Shown here piece by piece: positions 9,420-18,194 of a DNA stretch of 64,000 nt. A model generated the notes under the pieces. That model was not told the origin of the DNA. It searched no databases and was given only the letters and a program-made list of their open reading frames with translations. A program made the translations under genes and the position numbers. The number at the start of each line of letters is the position of its first letter. Position 1 is the stretch's first letter. Location of the stretch: NCBI RefSeq assembly GCF_004362395.1, contig NZ_SNWE01000012.1, positions 62,001 through 126,000 of the forward strand, written 5' to 3'. Source of the stretch: Salegentibacter sp. 24. GTDB lineage: Bacteria; Bacteroidota; Bacteroidia; Flavobacteriales; Flavobacteriaceae.

Positions 9420-9914
9420 TTAGTTTAAGGTAGCGTCATTCAACATCTTCTCTATCATTTGATGTTGTTTCTCTTCGGTAGACAATTCCTTTCCAATTAC
9501 CTTTTCAGCAATTTCTATAGAAAGTGTAGCTACCTGGTTTTTGATATCGGCCATTGCAGCGCGTTTTTCAGTCTCGATACTTTCTTTAGCTTTAGCAACA
9601 ATTCTATCTGCTTTTTGCTGCGCATCTGATTCAGCTTCAGCGATCATCTTCTCCTTCAACTGGCGTGCTTCTTTAAGAATTTCATCCCTTTCAACTCGAG
9701 CTTCCTGCAATAATTTTTCATTATCTGCTTTAAGGTTTTGCATTTCCTTACGAGCATCTTCAGCAGAAGCAAGAGCCTCGTTAATAGATTCTTCACGGCT
9801 CTTTACCGCACCAAGAATTGGCTTCCAGGCGAATTTAGCAAGAACAAGCATCAGAACTAAAAATACGATGGTTTGCCAAAAAATAAGACCAACTTCCGGA
9901 GTAATTAAATCCAT
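9420..9914 (-). CDS. atpF: ATP synthase Fo subunit b
   Basis: The 164-residue peripheral stalk: one N-terminal membrane helix (VGLIFWQTIVFLVLMLVLAK, residues about 8-27) followed by a long charged coiled coil rich in Ala, Glu and Lys. 'AWKPILGAVKSREESI' is the usual junction after the helix. There is a single b gene, with no b-prime copy. It is separated from atpE by 92 bases holding a strong hairpin (9959-9993). Confidence 0.96.
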   Translation of the reverse strand: MDLITPEVGLIFWQTIVFLVLMLVLAKFAWKPILGAVKSREESINEALASAEDARKEMQNLKADNEKLLQEARVERDEILKEARQLKEKMIAEAESDAQQKADRIVAKAKESIETEKRAAMADIKNQVATLSIEIAEKVIGKELSTEEKQHQMIEKMLNDATLN

Positions 9915-9958
9915 AATTTTATATTTATATAATATTTTACTTATTCATTCAATAGAAT

Positions 9959-9993
9959 AAATCTGTTCGCAACCAACCGTTACGAACAGATTT
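9959..9993 (-). promoter_or_regulatory. Strong hairpin between atpE and atpF
   Basis: A perfect 11-bp inverted repeat, AAATCTGTTCG (9959-9969) and CGAACAGATTT (9983-9993), with a 13-base loop. It lies just downstream of the atpE stop. The minus-strand sequence after it (ATTCTATTG) is not a real T-run, so it is more likely an RNA-stabilising or processing structure, or an attenuator, than a full terminator. Confidence 0.6.
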
Positions 9994-10006
9994 TTAAATT
10001 TTAGGA

Positions 10007-10237
10007 CTAAGCCGGTGTAGTAAGCACCCCTAGCAATGCAGCTACAACTCCAAAAAGGGCAACTCCCTCTACAAGAGCAGCAGCAATAATCATTGCTGTC
10101 TGGATTTTTCCAGAAGCCTCTGGCTGACGGGCAATAGCGTCCATTGCGGCACCGCCAATTTTACCAACGCCAATAGCGGCTCCAACAACTGCTAATCCAG
10201 CTCCTAAAGCTGCAAGTCCAATGTGTAAATACTCCAT
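10007..10237 (-). CDS. atpE: ATP synthase Fo subunit c
   Basis: The 76-residue rotor-ring proteolipid with two membrane helices. Helix 1 is glycine-rich (GLAALGAGLAVVGAAIGVGK), the polar loop is 'AIARQPE', and helix 2 carries the ion-binding glutamate in 'AALVEGVALFG'. The residues after the glutamate (Gly-Val) do not match the Ser-Thr of Na+-type rings, so proton coupling is the likely choice (inference). It lies 24 bases after atpB. Confidence 0.97.
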   Translation of the reverse strand: MEYLHIGLAALGAGLAVVGAAIGVGKIGGAAMDAIARQPEASGKIQTAMIIAAALVEGVALFGVVAALLGVLTTPA

Positions 10238-10261
10238 AATAATAGAATTAAAAAATTAAAA

Positions 10262-11350
10262 TTAATGATGTTCATGTTCCGCTACCGCCATCCCGATAAA
10301 TAAGGCTGACAGCATTGTAAAAATAAACGCTTGAAGGAATGCTACTAGCAATTCCAGTATTGTAATGAAAAGAGCGAAAGGAACCGAGATCCCGGCAACT
10401 CCAGCACTTTCAAGTATAAATATCAATCCAATTAAACTTAAGATAATTATGTGACCCGCTGTGATATTTGCGAATAAACGAATCATAAGGGCTACTGGCT
10501 TAATAATTAAACCAAGAACCTCAACTATTGCTAAAATAGGTTTTACAAAAGTAGGGATTCCCGGCATCCATAAAGTATGTTGCCAAAAATCTCTGTTCCC
10601 GTTAATTAATATTAAAGCAAGCGTAAAGAGACCAAGAGACACAGTTACCGCGATATTCCCTGTTACGTTGGCTGCACCCGGCAACAATCCTAAAAGGTTG
10701 GTAATCCAAATAAAGAAGAATACGGTTAATAAAAACGGCATAAACTTCATATATTTTTTATCACCAATTTGAGGTCTCGCAATTTCATCTCGAACAAAAA
10801 GCACCAAGGTTTCTAAAATATTATTAAACCCTGCAGGAGCATTTTTATTCTTTCTATGATGTCCCGCCAGACCAAAAAAGAAGATTAACATTAATATAAC
10901 CGTTAAAAAAATAGCGGCTACATTTTTAGTTATAGAAAAATCCCAGGGTTTACTGGCATTTATTGCCACATGATCTTCATTGAATTTTAGGCGCTCAGCA
11001 CCTTCATCCAATCTGTAAATATCCTCATGATAATTCACGAAACGACCTCCATCGGCTTCTACCACGTATTCTCCTTCGGTATCGTGATGAAATTTACTAG
11101 ACATAAAAGTCACCAACCCATCTTCAGTAAGAAGAATTACAGGCAATGGTAATGTAAATGAACTATCCCCTTCCCCAAAAAAATGCCAACCATGGGAATC
11201 ACCAATGTGATGTAAAATCATATCGGTAGGATTAAATTCATCTTTCGATTCTTTTGCCTGCGGATCAGCTTTGGCAAAAGCATTCAAAGGGAGTAAGGCT
11301 AAGGCTAGTGTAAACGTCACTATAATCTTTAAAGATTTATGTGCTATCAT
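10262..11350 (-). CDS. atpB: ATP synthase Fo subunit a
   Basis: The membrane stator channel subunit, about 362 residues. It has the extended N-terminus common in Bacteroidota: a signal-peptide-like segment (IIVTFTLALALLPLNAFA) and a soluble region of about 130 residues before the five to six membrane helices. The essential arginine lies in 'KPVALMIRLFANITAGH'. I start at the ATG at 11350, because the reading frame further upstream crosses the promoter at 11393-11400 and is not family-like. The histidine-rich tail is 'AEHEHH'. Confidence 0.95.
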   Translation of the reverse strand: MIAHKSLKIIVTFTLALALLPLNAFAKADPQAKESKDEFNPTDMILHHIGDSHGWHFFGEGDSSFTLPLPVILLTEDGLVTFMSSKFHHDTEGEYVVEADGGRFVNYHEDIYRLDEGAERLKFNEDHVAINASKPWDFSITKNVAAIFLTVILMLIFFFGLAGHHRKNKNAPAGFNNILETLVLFVRDEIARPQIGDKKYMKFMPFLLTVFFFIWITNLLGLLPGAANVTGNIAVTVSLGLFTLALILINGNRDFWQHTLWMPGIPTFVKPILAIVEVLGLIIKPVALMIRLFANITAGHIIILSLIGLIFILESAGVAGISVPFALFITILELLVAFLQAFIFTMLSALFIGMAVAEHEHH

Positions 11351-11392
11351 AGTACCTGTTCTGCTTAAAATTATGGGCTCTAAATTCGGCTG

Positions 11393-11400
11393 CAAAGGTA
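11393..11400 (-). promoter_or_regulatory. Promoter -7 box upstream of atpB
   Basis: TACCTTTG on the minus strand matches the Bacteroidota -7 consensus TAnnTTTG exactly and lies 42 bases upstream of the atpB start. No TTG is present at the expected -33 spacing. This would give the main atpBEFHAG transcript its own start in addition to read-through from sprE. Confidence 0.55.
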
Positions 11401-11484
11401 TACTTTTAATTTTTATTTGAAAGCACCCCAACTAAAATTTTAGCAAAAGGGTTATTTTTATCATTTTTGCTGACAAACAGCAAT

Positions 11485-11880
11485 TTAAGCTTCTTTGTTT
11501 ATTAATTTCACGGCATACAAGGTCTCAAAGATTAAAAACAGAAAATAGGGAATAAAAAAAGCAAGAATATTAATAAACACATCATTTACTTCATTTAAAA
11601 CCAAGGGGAGTAAAAAAATAACTGCCGCTAGCATTTTAATTAGGCTTAAGCCCATAAAAGCAAAACCAGCTTTATCTGGAAAAGCCCTGTAAACGAATAC
11701 CAGGCTTAAATAGATAAGTAAGGTCGCCATAAAAAGAAAAAGGTAAATACTAAAACTACTATAATAAAATTCTACATCCAAGACATAAGTTTGTAGTAGA
11801 AATTGAATTAAGCATAGTAAAACACTAAAAGGGAGCAATCGTTTTAGGAAGGCCAGTAATTCATTTTTCATTTTTTTCAT
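11485..11880 (-). CDS. AtpI-like small membrane protein of the ATP synthase operon
   Basis: About 131 residues with four hydrophobic helices (for example SVLLCLIQFLLQTYVLDV, FSIYLFLFMATLLIYLSLVF, LIKMLAAVIFLLPLVL, ILAFFIPYFLFLIFETLYAV). The position between atpZ and atpB is that of AtpI, an assembly or Mg2+-related helper in other bacteria, but sequence similarity is weak, so the name rests on position and topology. The start overlaps the atpZ end. ATG at 11880 is chosen; ATG at 11871 and GTG at 11889 are alternatives. Confidence 0.7.
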   Translation of the reverse strand: MKKMKNELLAFLKRLLPFSVLLCLIQFLLQTYVLDVEFYYSSFSIYLFLFMATLLIYLSLVFVYRAFPDKAGFAFMGLSLIKMLAAVIFLLPLVLNEVNDVFINILAFFIPYFLFLIFETLYAVKLINKEA

Positions 11881-12091
11881 CTTCTTCACTCATTTTACTT
11901 ACACTCCGGTACACCTGATAAAGGGCAATAAAAACTCCCAAAAGCGATAGAGATATGGTAAAAGCGGAATATTTATTCGGAAATTTTCCGTCCAGCCATA
12001 TTCCAAGAAAAACTCCTCCGGCTATAATAATCCCCATTTGAAATGCAATATTTACAAAACCTAGATATTTATTTAAATTACCGTTTTTCAT
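11861..12091 (-). CDS. AtpZ/AtpI family protein
   Basis: A 76-residue protein with two membrane helices: 'LGFVNIAFQMGIIIAGGVFLGIWLD' and 'AFTISLSLLGVFIALYQVYRSV'. The first helix ending GxWLDxKF fits the AtpZ/F0F1-ATPase small subunit family, which precedes atp operons and is linked to assembly or ion transport. It begins 17 bases after the sprE stop and overlaps the next gene, so it may be transcribed from the sprE promoter. Confidence 0.8.
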   Translation of the reverse strand: MKNGNLNKYLGFVNIAFQMGIIIAGGVFLGIWLDGKFPNKYSAFTISLSLLGVFIALYQVYRSVSKMSEEDEKNEK

Positions 12092-12108
12092 TATTTTTCT
12101 TAAAAAAC

Positions 12109-14622
12109 CTATTCGTTTTCCACTGGGTACTCGTGGAGAGCTTTCTGAATCTGTACGATTCTGTAATTTTCTGCTGAAATCACTACCGGCTCCTTTTGAA
12201 CTAAATATTTTTCATTTATCTGTAGCAGTTCAGCAAAACCTTTAGCTCGACTAAAATCCTCAAGCCCATGTACCATTATAAAAAGCTCATTTGGATTATA
12301 AATATCCTTAGAAACGGAAAGGCGATCATAATCTAATTCTGTAATTGCGGTATCTATTTTTGTTTTTAAGGCTAAGGCAGCTTCCTGTTCTGAAACATCA
12401 AATTTGTAAAGCAGTTTAAAATTCCCTTGGAGGCTATCCGTATTAAATTCCAAGCCCATTAATTTTGGAATAGTATTATTCAATATTTCTTGAGCTTTTT
12501 TACCTTCCCGTGTTTGCGGATAGGTTAATGCCACGTGATTTAATGCGCTTTTGTATGCTTCTACACCTAAAAGCCTTCCACTGGCCTGGGCTTTTAGGAG
12601 CTCCAACTTTGGCGTAATAGCGTCACCTTTAAATTCAGTGAGGTAACGTGTAGTTTCAGTTATAACATTACTATAATTTTGAGCTTCAAACTGCTGATAA
12701 ATGGCTGCATAAACTGCCTCCGGAGAATTTTCCTCCTCCCTGATGCTCTCTGGATTTAAAATATAGGCGGCAAAACGGGAGTCTGGATATTTCTCTAAAA
12801 TAAGCTGTCTGGTTTCTTCTGCCCTAAAATTCTGATTTGTGCCTTGGTAGATCTGGTACAGATTATACAATGAAGGAAGAACAAGTCTTTCATCTGAAGA
12901 CATTTGCAAAACAGCCTCTAATCTATTCTGCGCCATTTTATATTCCCGGAAATTTTCTTTATAAATAATTCCCAATTGGTAATAAGCAAAATTCCTGGCA
13001 CGAGCTATGGAATCCAGGACTGCGCCCTCTGTAGGGATTTGACTGATATAGGTATAAGGATCAAGCCGTGGGTCGTTATCTAAAATTTGTTGCGAAAGCT
13101 CGGTTTTTTCTAATACGGTATCTTCGGTTTCAAAACCAACTTCAGCCCAACGCCAATTATCGGCCAAGGGGCGACCTCCCCATTGATTTAAAAATTCCTG
13201 CAATCCTTGCTGCACTCTCGCCTGGTTGTAGAAATAAAACGTACGCGCGGATGCCTGCGCCTGCCTGGAAGAAATTTCTGGAAATGTCGACGGCAGCAAA
13301 GTCCCATCAACATCATCTTCTAATTGAATGCGCAGATCCTTGGTAAACTCTTTAAAATAATCTAATTGTGCGTCAGGTGTCATTTTACTTAAGCGCAGAA
13401 TACTATCGTTTTTAAAGGCGATTGCCTCATATTTTATAACATCTTCTAAGTTCTCTCTTTTTTTCTTTATAGTTCTGAACTCCCGAAGTTGCGGATCCAT
13501 TTCTGCAAGTGTGCTGTCATAATATTTGCTAGCTAAAATATAATTGTTACGATCAAAATTAATATTAGCCAGAATTTCATAATTGATTGACTTTAGATAT
13601 ACGTCACTAGAAGGCTGCCTTAAAGACCTTTTATAATATTTTTCAGCTGTTTTTGTCGAATCCAGGCTATTATAATATTCTCCGATTTGAAAATAGATTT
13701 TATCTAAAAAAGGACGGTTTTCCCGGTCTTCTTCCAATTCACGAAGCATTTCCCTTAATTCAAAATTATTTACCTGCCTACCTTGTAAATTTCGAGCTTT
13801 TTGCACATAAGCGTTTATCATGTAAATTCGAGGCGATTTTCTATTCAATTTTATAACCTCATCAAAGGCAGCATTTGCTTCGTTTATTTGTCCCAATTCG
13901 TTGTGAAGCTGACCGAGAATATAATAATAGCGTCCTTTTTTTTCTTCATTTTCAGCAAATTCTGCAGCACGTCTTAATGGTCCAACCGCACTATCTAAAT
14001 GACGTAGATTGATATAGGCCTGAGCCATCGTTGCACTAGCATCAGCGATATCCTGTTCCTCCAGATAATCCAGATCCAGCACTTTTTTAAGATTATTGAT
14101 CGCTAAACGATTATTATCCAGACGCATATGGGTTTTCTCGCGCCAAACCCGGGCGTGGATAATATTATTACTTGCAGGGTAACTTCTTAAAATATAATTG
14201 AAAGCTTCCAGTGCCGGAATAAAACGCTGATCAAAATACCGGGCTTTTCCCAGCAGCAAATAAGCTTCATCTATTTGTGGGTTTCTTTCCTTTCCTTCTA
14301 TAAGCATAGAGTGACGCTGAATTGCCTTCACTGCCTTTTCTTCAGCGTAACCAAAATTCTGATTTCGAATACTATCGGGTAGAACGATGTTTTTGTCAAT
14401 TTGCATACGCTCAATAGGCAGGAGATCCCAGTAGTTATCAGCATAATTCTGGTTTAGCTCTTCCTTTCCCTGTTCAAGGCCTAAGTAACCGTTATATAAG
14501 GTGTTGTACTCTGTAGTAACCGCATGCCAATTTCGGTTTACAAAAGTGTTCTTTTTACGTGAACAACCAACGATGCTCCCAATAAGTAGCAGCAGGAAAA
14601 TAAATTTGATAATTGTATTCAA
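12109..14622 (-). CDS. sprE: SprE/PorW-type gliding and type IX secretion lipoprotein
   Basis: A TPR lipoprotein of about 837 residues. A lipobox (LLLLIGSIVGCSRKK) is followed by the SprE/PorW signature region 'NRNWHAVTTEYNTLYNGY' and many TPR helices. It supports the type IX secretion system and, in gliding species, motility. No ATG lies near the 5' end: TTG at 14622 gives a standard signal peptide, while TTG at 14661 would leave only a few bases after the predicted transcription start. I therefore choose 14622, with the start uncertain. It is followed closely by atpZ. Other T9SS genes are not in the window. Confidence 0.82.
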   Translation of the reverse strand: MNTIIKFIFLLLLIGSIVGCSRKKNTFVNRNWHAVTTEYNTLYNGYLGLEQGKEELNQNYADNYWDLLPIERMQIDKNIVLPDSIRNQNFGYAEEKAVKAIQRHSMLIEGKERNPQIDEAYLLLGKARYFDQRFIPALEAFNYILRSYPASNNIIHARVWREKTHMRLDNNRLAINNLKKVLDLDYLEEQDIADASATMAQAYINLRHLDSAVGPLRRAAEFAENEEKKGRYYYILGQLHNELGQINEANAAFDEVIKLNRKSPRIYMINAYVQKARNLQGRQVNNFELREMLRELEEDRENRPFLDKIYFQIGEYYNSLDSTKTAEKYYKRSLRQPSSDVYLKSINYEILANINFDRNNYILASKYYDSTLAEMDPQLREFRTIKKKRENLEDVIKYEAIAFKNDSILRLSKMTPDAQLDYFKEFTKDLRIQLEDDVDGTLLPSTFPEISSRQAQASARTFYFYNQARVQQGLQEFLNQWGGRPLADNWRWAEVGFETEDTVLEKTELSQQILDNDPRLDPYTYISQIPTEGAVLDSIARARNFAYYQLGIIYKENFREYKMAQNRLEAVLQMSSDERLVLPSLYNLYQIYQGTNQNFRAEETRQLILEKYPDSRFAAYILNPESIREEENSPEAVYAAIYQQFEAQNYSNVITETTRYLTEFKGDAITPKLELLKAQASGRLLGVEAYKSALNHVALTYPQTREGKKAQEILNNTIPKLMGLEFNTDSLQGNFKLLYKFDVSEQEAALALKTKIDTAITELDYDRLSVSKDIYNPNELFIMVHGLEDFSRAKGFAELLQINEKYLVQKEPVVISAENYRIVQIQKALHEYPVENE

Positions 14623-14674
14623 AATTAACCGGTTCTCGATGGCTTTATAACTAAAAATCAACGTATTTAGTATG

Positions 14675-14703
14675 CAAAAATACGCTTCTTTTTACAAACT
14701 CAA
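14675..14703 (-). promoter_or_regulatory. Promoter of sprE
   Basis: Minus-strand TTG (14701-14703), an 18-base spacer, and TATTTTTG (14675-14682). This matches the Bacteroidota consensus TTG-N17-23-TAnnTTTG in both boxes. Transcription would begin near 14668, which supports the downstream TTG start codon for sprE. Confidence 0.7.
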
Positions 14704-14712
14704 ATCATATTA

Positions 14713-15438
14713 CTATAGTTCTTCCGGGTGGGTAGCGCCCACTTCACGCGAAAAATAATTCTCCAATTCGTTTAAAGTAGCTTCAGAAGTATTGATATCT
14801 TTAACCAGTTCGCCTTTATCTAAAACTACAATACGCTCACAAACTTCGGTCACATGAATAAGGTCGTGACTCGAAATCAGGACCGTTGTTTCCTTATTCT
14901 CTGTAAGTTCTTTGATGATTTTTTTTAACCGAATTTGTGTAGTAGGATCTAAATTAGCAAAAGGTTCATCTAAGATTACCACTTTGGGGTTTCCAATAAG
15001 CGCCGCAATTATCCCTACTTTTTTCTGATTTCCTTTAGAAAGATCGCGCAAGTATTTTCTTCGGCCCAAAATCTCGCCATGAAAGAAATCTTCAAAATTC
15101 GATAAAAAGTTGTCAATATCGGCCTTGTTAGCTCCACGTAATTCGCCTACGAAATAGAAATATTCTTCAGGAGTTAAATAGCCTATCAAAAAACTTTCAT
15201 CTATAAACGAAGCGGTAAAAGGTTTCCATTCTTCGCTCTCGCTTACCGTAATCTCGTTATTAAAAATGTTTCCGCTGCTAGGTTGGATTAAGTCCAGTAA
15301 CAAACTGAAAAATGTAGTTTTTCCCGCCCCGTTATTTCCCACCAGGCCAAAACTTTGTCCTGCCGGAATATCCAGGTGATCAATGTTTAGAACTTTGGTC
15401 CCACCGTATATTTTACTAAGATTTGTAGCTGTTATCAT
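14713..15438 (-). CDS. ABC transporter ATP-binding protein
   Basis: A 241-residue ATPase with Walker A GNNGAGKTT, signature 'LSKGNQKKVGI', Walker B 'VVILDEPFANLD' and the switch histidine in 'LISSHDL'. It is of the CcmA/NatA-like exporter type that pairs with a separate membrane protein, here the DUF5687 gene 10 bases upstream. The substrate is unknown. Confidence 0.9.
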   Translation of the reverse strand: MITATNLSKIYGGTKVLNIDHLDIPAGQSFGLVGNNGAGKTTFFSLLLDLIQPSSGNIFNNEITVSESEEWKPFTASFIDESFLIGYLTPEEYFYFVGELRGANKADIDNFLSNFEDFFHGEILGRRKYLRDLSKGNQKKVGIIAALIGNPKVVILDEPFANLDPTTQIRLKKIIKELTENKETTVLISSHDLIHVTEVCERIVVLDKGELVKDINTSEATLNELENYFSREVGATHPEEL

Positions 15439-15448
15439 AATTTTATAT

Positions 15449-16933
15449 TTATTCGCCGGTTTGTTTAAAGCCGTTGATCATTGCATGTTTTCTTTTTCGG
15501 TATGCTCCCACAATATAATCCATCAAATTAGCACGAAAGAGGAGCCCTATCACGCCAAAGGCAGCAAGCCCGATAATAGCCGCTTCAAATCCTATAAAAA
15601 AATCGAAAAGCCAGAAAATAAAAACCGGCACCACCATTAATGGAATGGAAACCAACCATTGTGTAGCTCCTGTACCCTGATAATTCATAAATGGGCTTTT
15701 ATCAAGATCTATCTTCTTTTTATTAAATGAACCCGCATAAAGCAATATAGGAACATTTACGCCTATGTTATATAAGGCTGCCACCATATTGATCAATAAG
15801 ATATTCCAGCCGAAATAAATATAAGGGGTAGTGAGAATAGCTAAAATCACTACGCTAATGCTTATTAACAATGCTTTTGAAGCCAGGTAATCTTTCATTG
15901 GAATGTTCTGCGACATAATCATGGGGTAGTATGATGCATCCCACGAAGGCACAAATTGTCCGAAATTGATCATAAAAATACCCGTCATAAATATGCCAAC
16001 AAAAACATAAAACGCTTCAAATTCCTGATAGGCATCATTGGGATAGAAGAACATACCATATCCCAATAAAATTAAAGACATATAAATCGTTGTTTTCGGT
16101 CTTTTATTTCGCCATATTAGTTTTAAATCCTGCTGCAAGAAAGGTGCGAGAGTCCCGAATTTTTTAGTCCATACAAAATCATGGGTATTGGCATCTTTTT
16201 GTTTTTCCTTTAGCCCGGCATCGAGGTAAAATTTACTGGTTAGGTTAAGCTGATTCCATTTGTAAAGCGCAAACACAAGAATTAAAGGTACAATTGTCAG
16301 ATAAGGATTGATAACCAGGAAATTCATCATTTTCCCAAACCATAGACTTGCTTCAAAAATTTCAAAATATTCCAGCACTGCAAAAACTATTAGTATAAGA
16401 ATTGCTGGAATTAATGCCTTTAAATTATCGGTGAATTTCTTTTTGATAATAAAATTCAGAAAATTTACACATTGGGTGATGGCAATCATTGTCATCATCC
16501 ATGCTATAAGATTCCATGTTCCGTAATCGGCCTTATAAATGCAAAAAATTCCGAATGGAATTATTATAAATAACGGTAGAAAATTAAAAAAGGAGTACAT
16601 CGACTTTATAAGTACAAAATTCACTGCCTTTCGCCTAGCAATAGGTAGATTTAAAAGTGGTTTAATGTCTAAAACTGGTAGTGATTGCATCATAAATCTA
16701 AAACCAAGATCAAAAACCACCCAGAGCAAAACCAAACGATTTACCATTTGCAAAGGATCCTTATCGGGAAAAGTTTCCCGCAACAAAGGGTAAAGACCAA
16801 TCCCAAGAACGAGAAATGCCACAGAAAAATATAAAGCCAGGAAAATAAGCAGCACTTTAAGTCCAATATTCTTTCCGACACTTGCAGAACGAAAGAAAGA
16901 TTTCCATTCTAGCCATAAAAACCGTTTAAACAT
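15449..16933 (-). CDS. DUF5687 family ABC transporter membrane protein
   Basis: A 494-residue polytopic membrane protein with roughly 12 hydrophobic stretches, beginning MFKRFLWLEWKSFFRSAS, an opening characteristic of DUF5687 proteins in Bacteroidota. It precedes the ATPase gene by 10 bases, forming a two-gene exporter operon. The transported substrate is unknown. Confidence 0.82.
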   Translation of the reverse strand: MFKRFLWLEWKSFFRSASVGKNIGLKVLLIFLALYFSVAFLVLGIGLYPLLRETFPDKDPLQMVNRLVLLWVVFDLGFRFMMQSLPVLDIKPLLNLPIARRKAVNFVLIKSMYSFFNFLPLFIIIPFGIFCIYKADYGTWNLIAWMMTMIAITQCVNFLNFIIKKKFTDNLKALIPAILILIVFAVLEYFEIFEASLWFGKMMNFLVINPYLTIVPLILVFALYKWNQLNLTSKFYLDAGLKEKQKDANTHDFVWTKKFGTLAPFLQQDLKLIWRNKRPKTTIYMSLILLGYGMFFYPNDAYQEFEAFYVFVGIFMTGIFMINFGQFVPSWDASYYPMIMSQNIPMKDYLASKALLISISVVILAILTTPYIYFGWNILLINMVAALYNIGVNVPILLYAGSFNKKKIDLDKSPFMNYQGTGATQWLVSIPLMVVPVFIFWLFDFFIGFEAAIIGLAAFGVIGLLFRANLMDYIVGAYRKRKHAMINGFKQTGE

Positions 16934-17032
16934 AATTTACTGGTTTACCCGCTAACGGGATTAAAAAAGTCTATCCTAAAAGAGGTAAGCCGGGATAAAA
17001 ATTTATCATATGGACATACCTGATTTAATTTA

Positions 17033-17046
17033 CTATACAAGTATAG
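17033..17046. promoter_or_regulatory. Candidate operator palindrome in the divergent promoter region
   Basis: CTATAC-AA-GTATAG is a perfect 6-2-6 palindrome embedded in A/T-rich near-symmetric flanks. It lies 43 bases upstream of the -7 box of the reductase gene and about 100 bases upstream of the divergent DUF5687 gene, so it could control either side. Confidence 0.45.
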
Positions 17047-17088
17047 AAATTTAGGTATTTGTTACACTCTTTAATTTCACATACTTTG

Positions 17089-17096
17089 TATTTTTG
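17089..17096 (+). promoter_or_regulatory. Promoter -7 box of the PaaE-like reductase gene
   Basis: TATTTTTG fits TAnnTTTG exactly and lies 16 bases before the ATG at 17113, implying a very short leader. The nearest TTG is 27 bases upstream, longer than the usual spacer. Confidence 0.45.
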
Positions 17097-17112
17097 CCAA
17101 AAATAATTTTTG

Positions 17113-18159
17113 ATGAGTCAGTTTTTTCCTTTAGAGATAAAAGAAGTAATTCGAGAAACACCGCAGGCAGTGAGCTTGTCTTTTAATATCCCGGAAAACT
17201 TAAAAGAAGAGTTTAAGTTTGATGCCGGCCAGTATATCACTATAAAAATAAATCTAGGTGATGAAGAAATAAGACGTGCATATTCGCTTTGTTCCGCTCC
17301 TAATTCAGGAGAATTTAAGGTTACCATTAAAGAGGTTGAAGGAGGTAGATTCTCCGTTATTGCCAACAATAAACTAAATGCAGGAGATGTTCTCGAGGTG
17401 CACCCACCAGAAGGCAAATTCATTTTAAAACCTTCAGGTGAGGTAAAAAATTATGCAGCTTTTGCTGCGGGAAGCGGGATAACCCCGGTGCTTTCTATTA
17501 TTAAAACTGTTTTAGCTGAAGAGCATAAAAGCCGGTTTGTGCTTACATACGGAAATAAATCCCCCGAAGACACTATTTTTTTTAGGGAACTTCTGGAGCT
17601 GCAGACTAAATTCCCTGACAGGCTTTTTATTGAATTTGTCTACAGTCGAACCAGAGAAGATAATTCTCATTTTGGAAGAATTGAAACCAGTACGGTGAAT
17701 TATGTAATAAAGAACAAATTTAAAGAACACGCATTTGACGTGTTTTATCTTTGCGGCCCTGAAAAAATGATCAACCAGGTTAGTGATGTATTAAAGCAGA
17801 ACGGTGTTACTGAAGATAAGATTCTTTACGAACTCTTTACCACCGAAGAAACCGGAGCCATAGAAACCAATGTTGCAGGCCAAACTGAACTCACCATAAG
17901 AGTAGACGACGAGGAATCAACTTTTGCTATGGACACAAAAACTACGGTACTAGATGCTGCATTGGAACACGATTTAGATGTACCATATTCCTGCCAAGGT
18001 GGGATTTGCAGCAGTTGTATCGCCAGGATTGTGGAAGGAAAAGCTGAAATGCGTAAAAATCAAATTCTTACCGATGATGAGATTGAAGAAGGTTTAATTC
18101 TTACCTGCCAGGCACAGCCTCTTACCCCAAAACTAAAGGTAGATTACGACGATGTGTAG
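17113..18159 (+). CDS. PaaE-like NAD(P)H:ferredoxin-type oxidoreductase
   Basis: A 348-residue flavin/iron-sulfur reductase. The FAD-binding motif is 'RRAYSLCSAP' (about residues 56-65), the NAD(P) motif 'GSGITPVLSII' (about 118), and the C-terminal plant-type 2Fe-2S domain has Cys in 'CQGGICSSC' plus a fourth in 'LTCQAQP'. This is the architecture of PaaE, the electron-donating subunit of phenylacetyl-CoA epoxidase, but no paaABCD or other paa gene is nearby. It is better treated as an orphan reductase for an unknown oxygenase or desaturase. The ATG at 17113 is preferred over the adjacent TTG. Confidence 0.85.
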   Translation: MSQFFPLEIKEVIRETPQAVSLSFNIPENLKEEFKFDAGQYITIKINLGDEEIRRAYSLCSAPNSGEFKVTIKEVEGGRFSVIANNKLNAGDVLEVHPPEGKFILKPSGEVKNYAAFAAGSGITPVLSIIKTVLAEEHKSRFVLTYGNKSPEDTIFFRELLELQTKFPDRLFIEFVYSRTREDNSHFGRIETSTVNYVIKNKFKEHAFDVFYLCGPEKMINQVSDVLKQNGVTEDKILYELFTTEETGAIETNVAGQTELTIRVDDEESTFAMDTKTTVLDAALEHDLDVPYSCQGGICSSCIARIVEGKAEMRKNQILTDDEIEEGLILTCQAQPLTPKLKVDYDDV

Positions 18160-18194
18160 TGAAAAAGCCTATCTTGTAGGAACAAAATTATTTT

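Noticed and set aside
9541-9960. 139-codon plus-strand frame opposite atpF
   Set aside because: It is the mirror of the regular Ala/Glu/Lys coiled coil of subunit b; the serine-rich product has no family signature and no promoter.
11467-11483. Small hairpin TTGCTG/CAGCAA just after the AtpI-like gene
   Set aside because: The stem is only 6 bp and no T-run follows on the minus strand, so a terminator is not supported.
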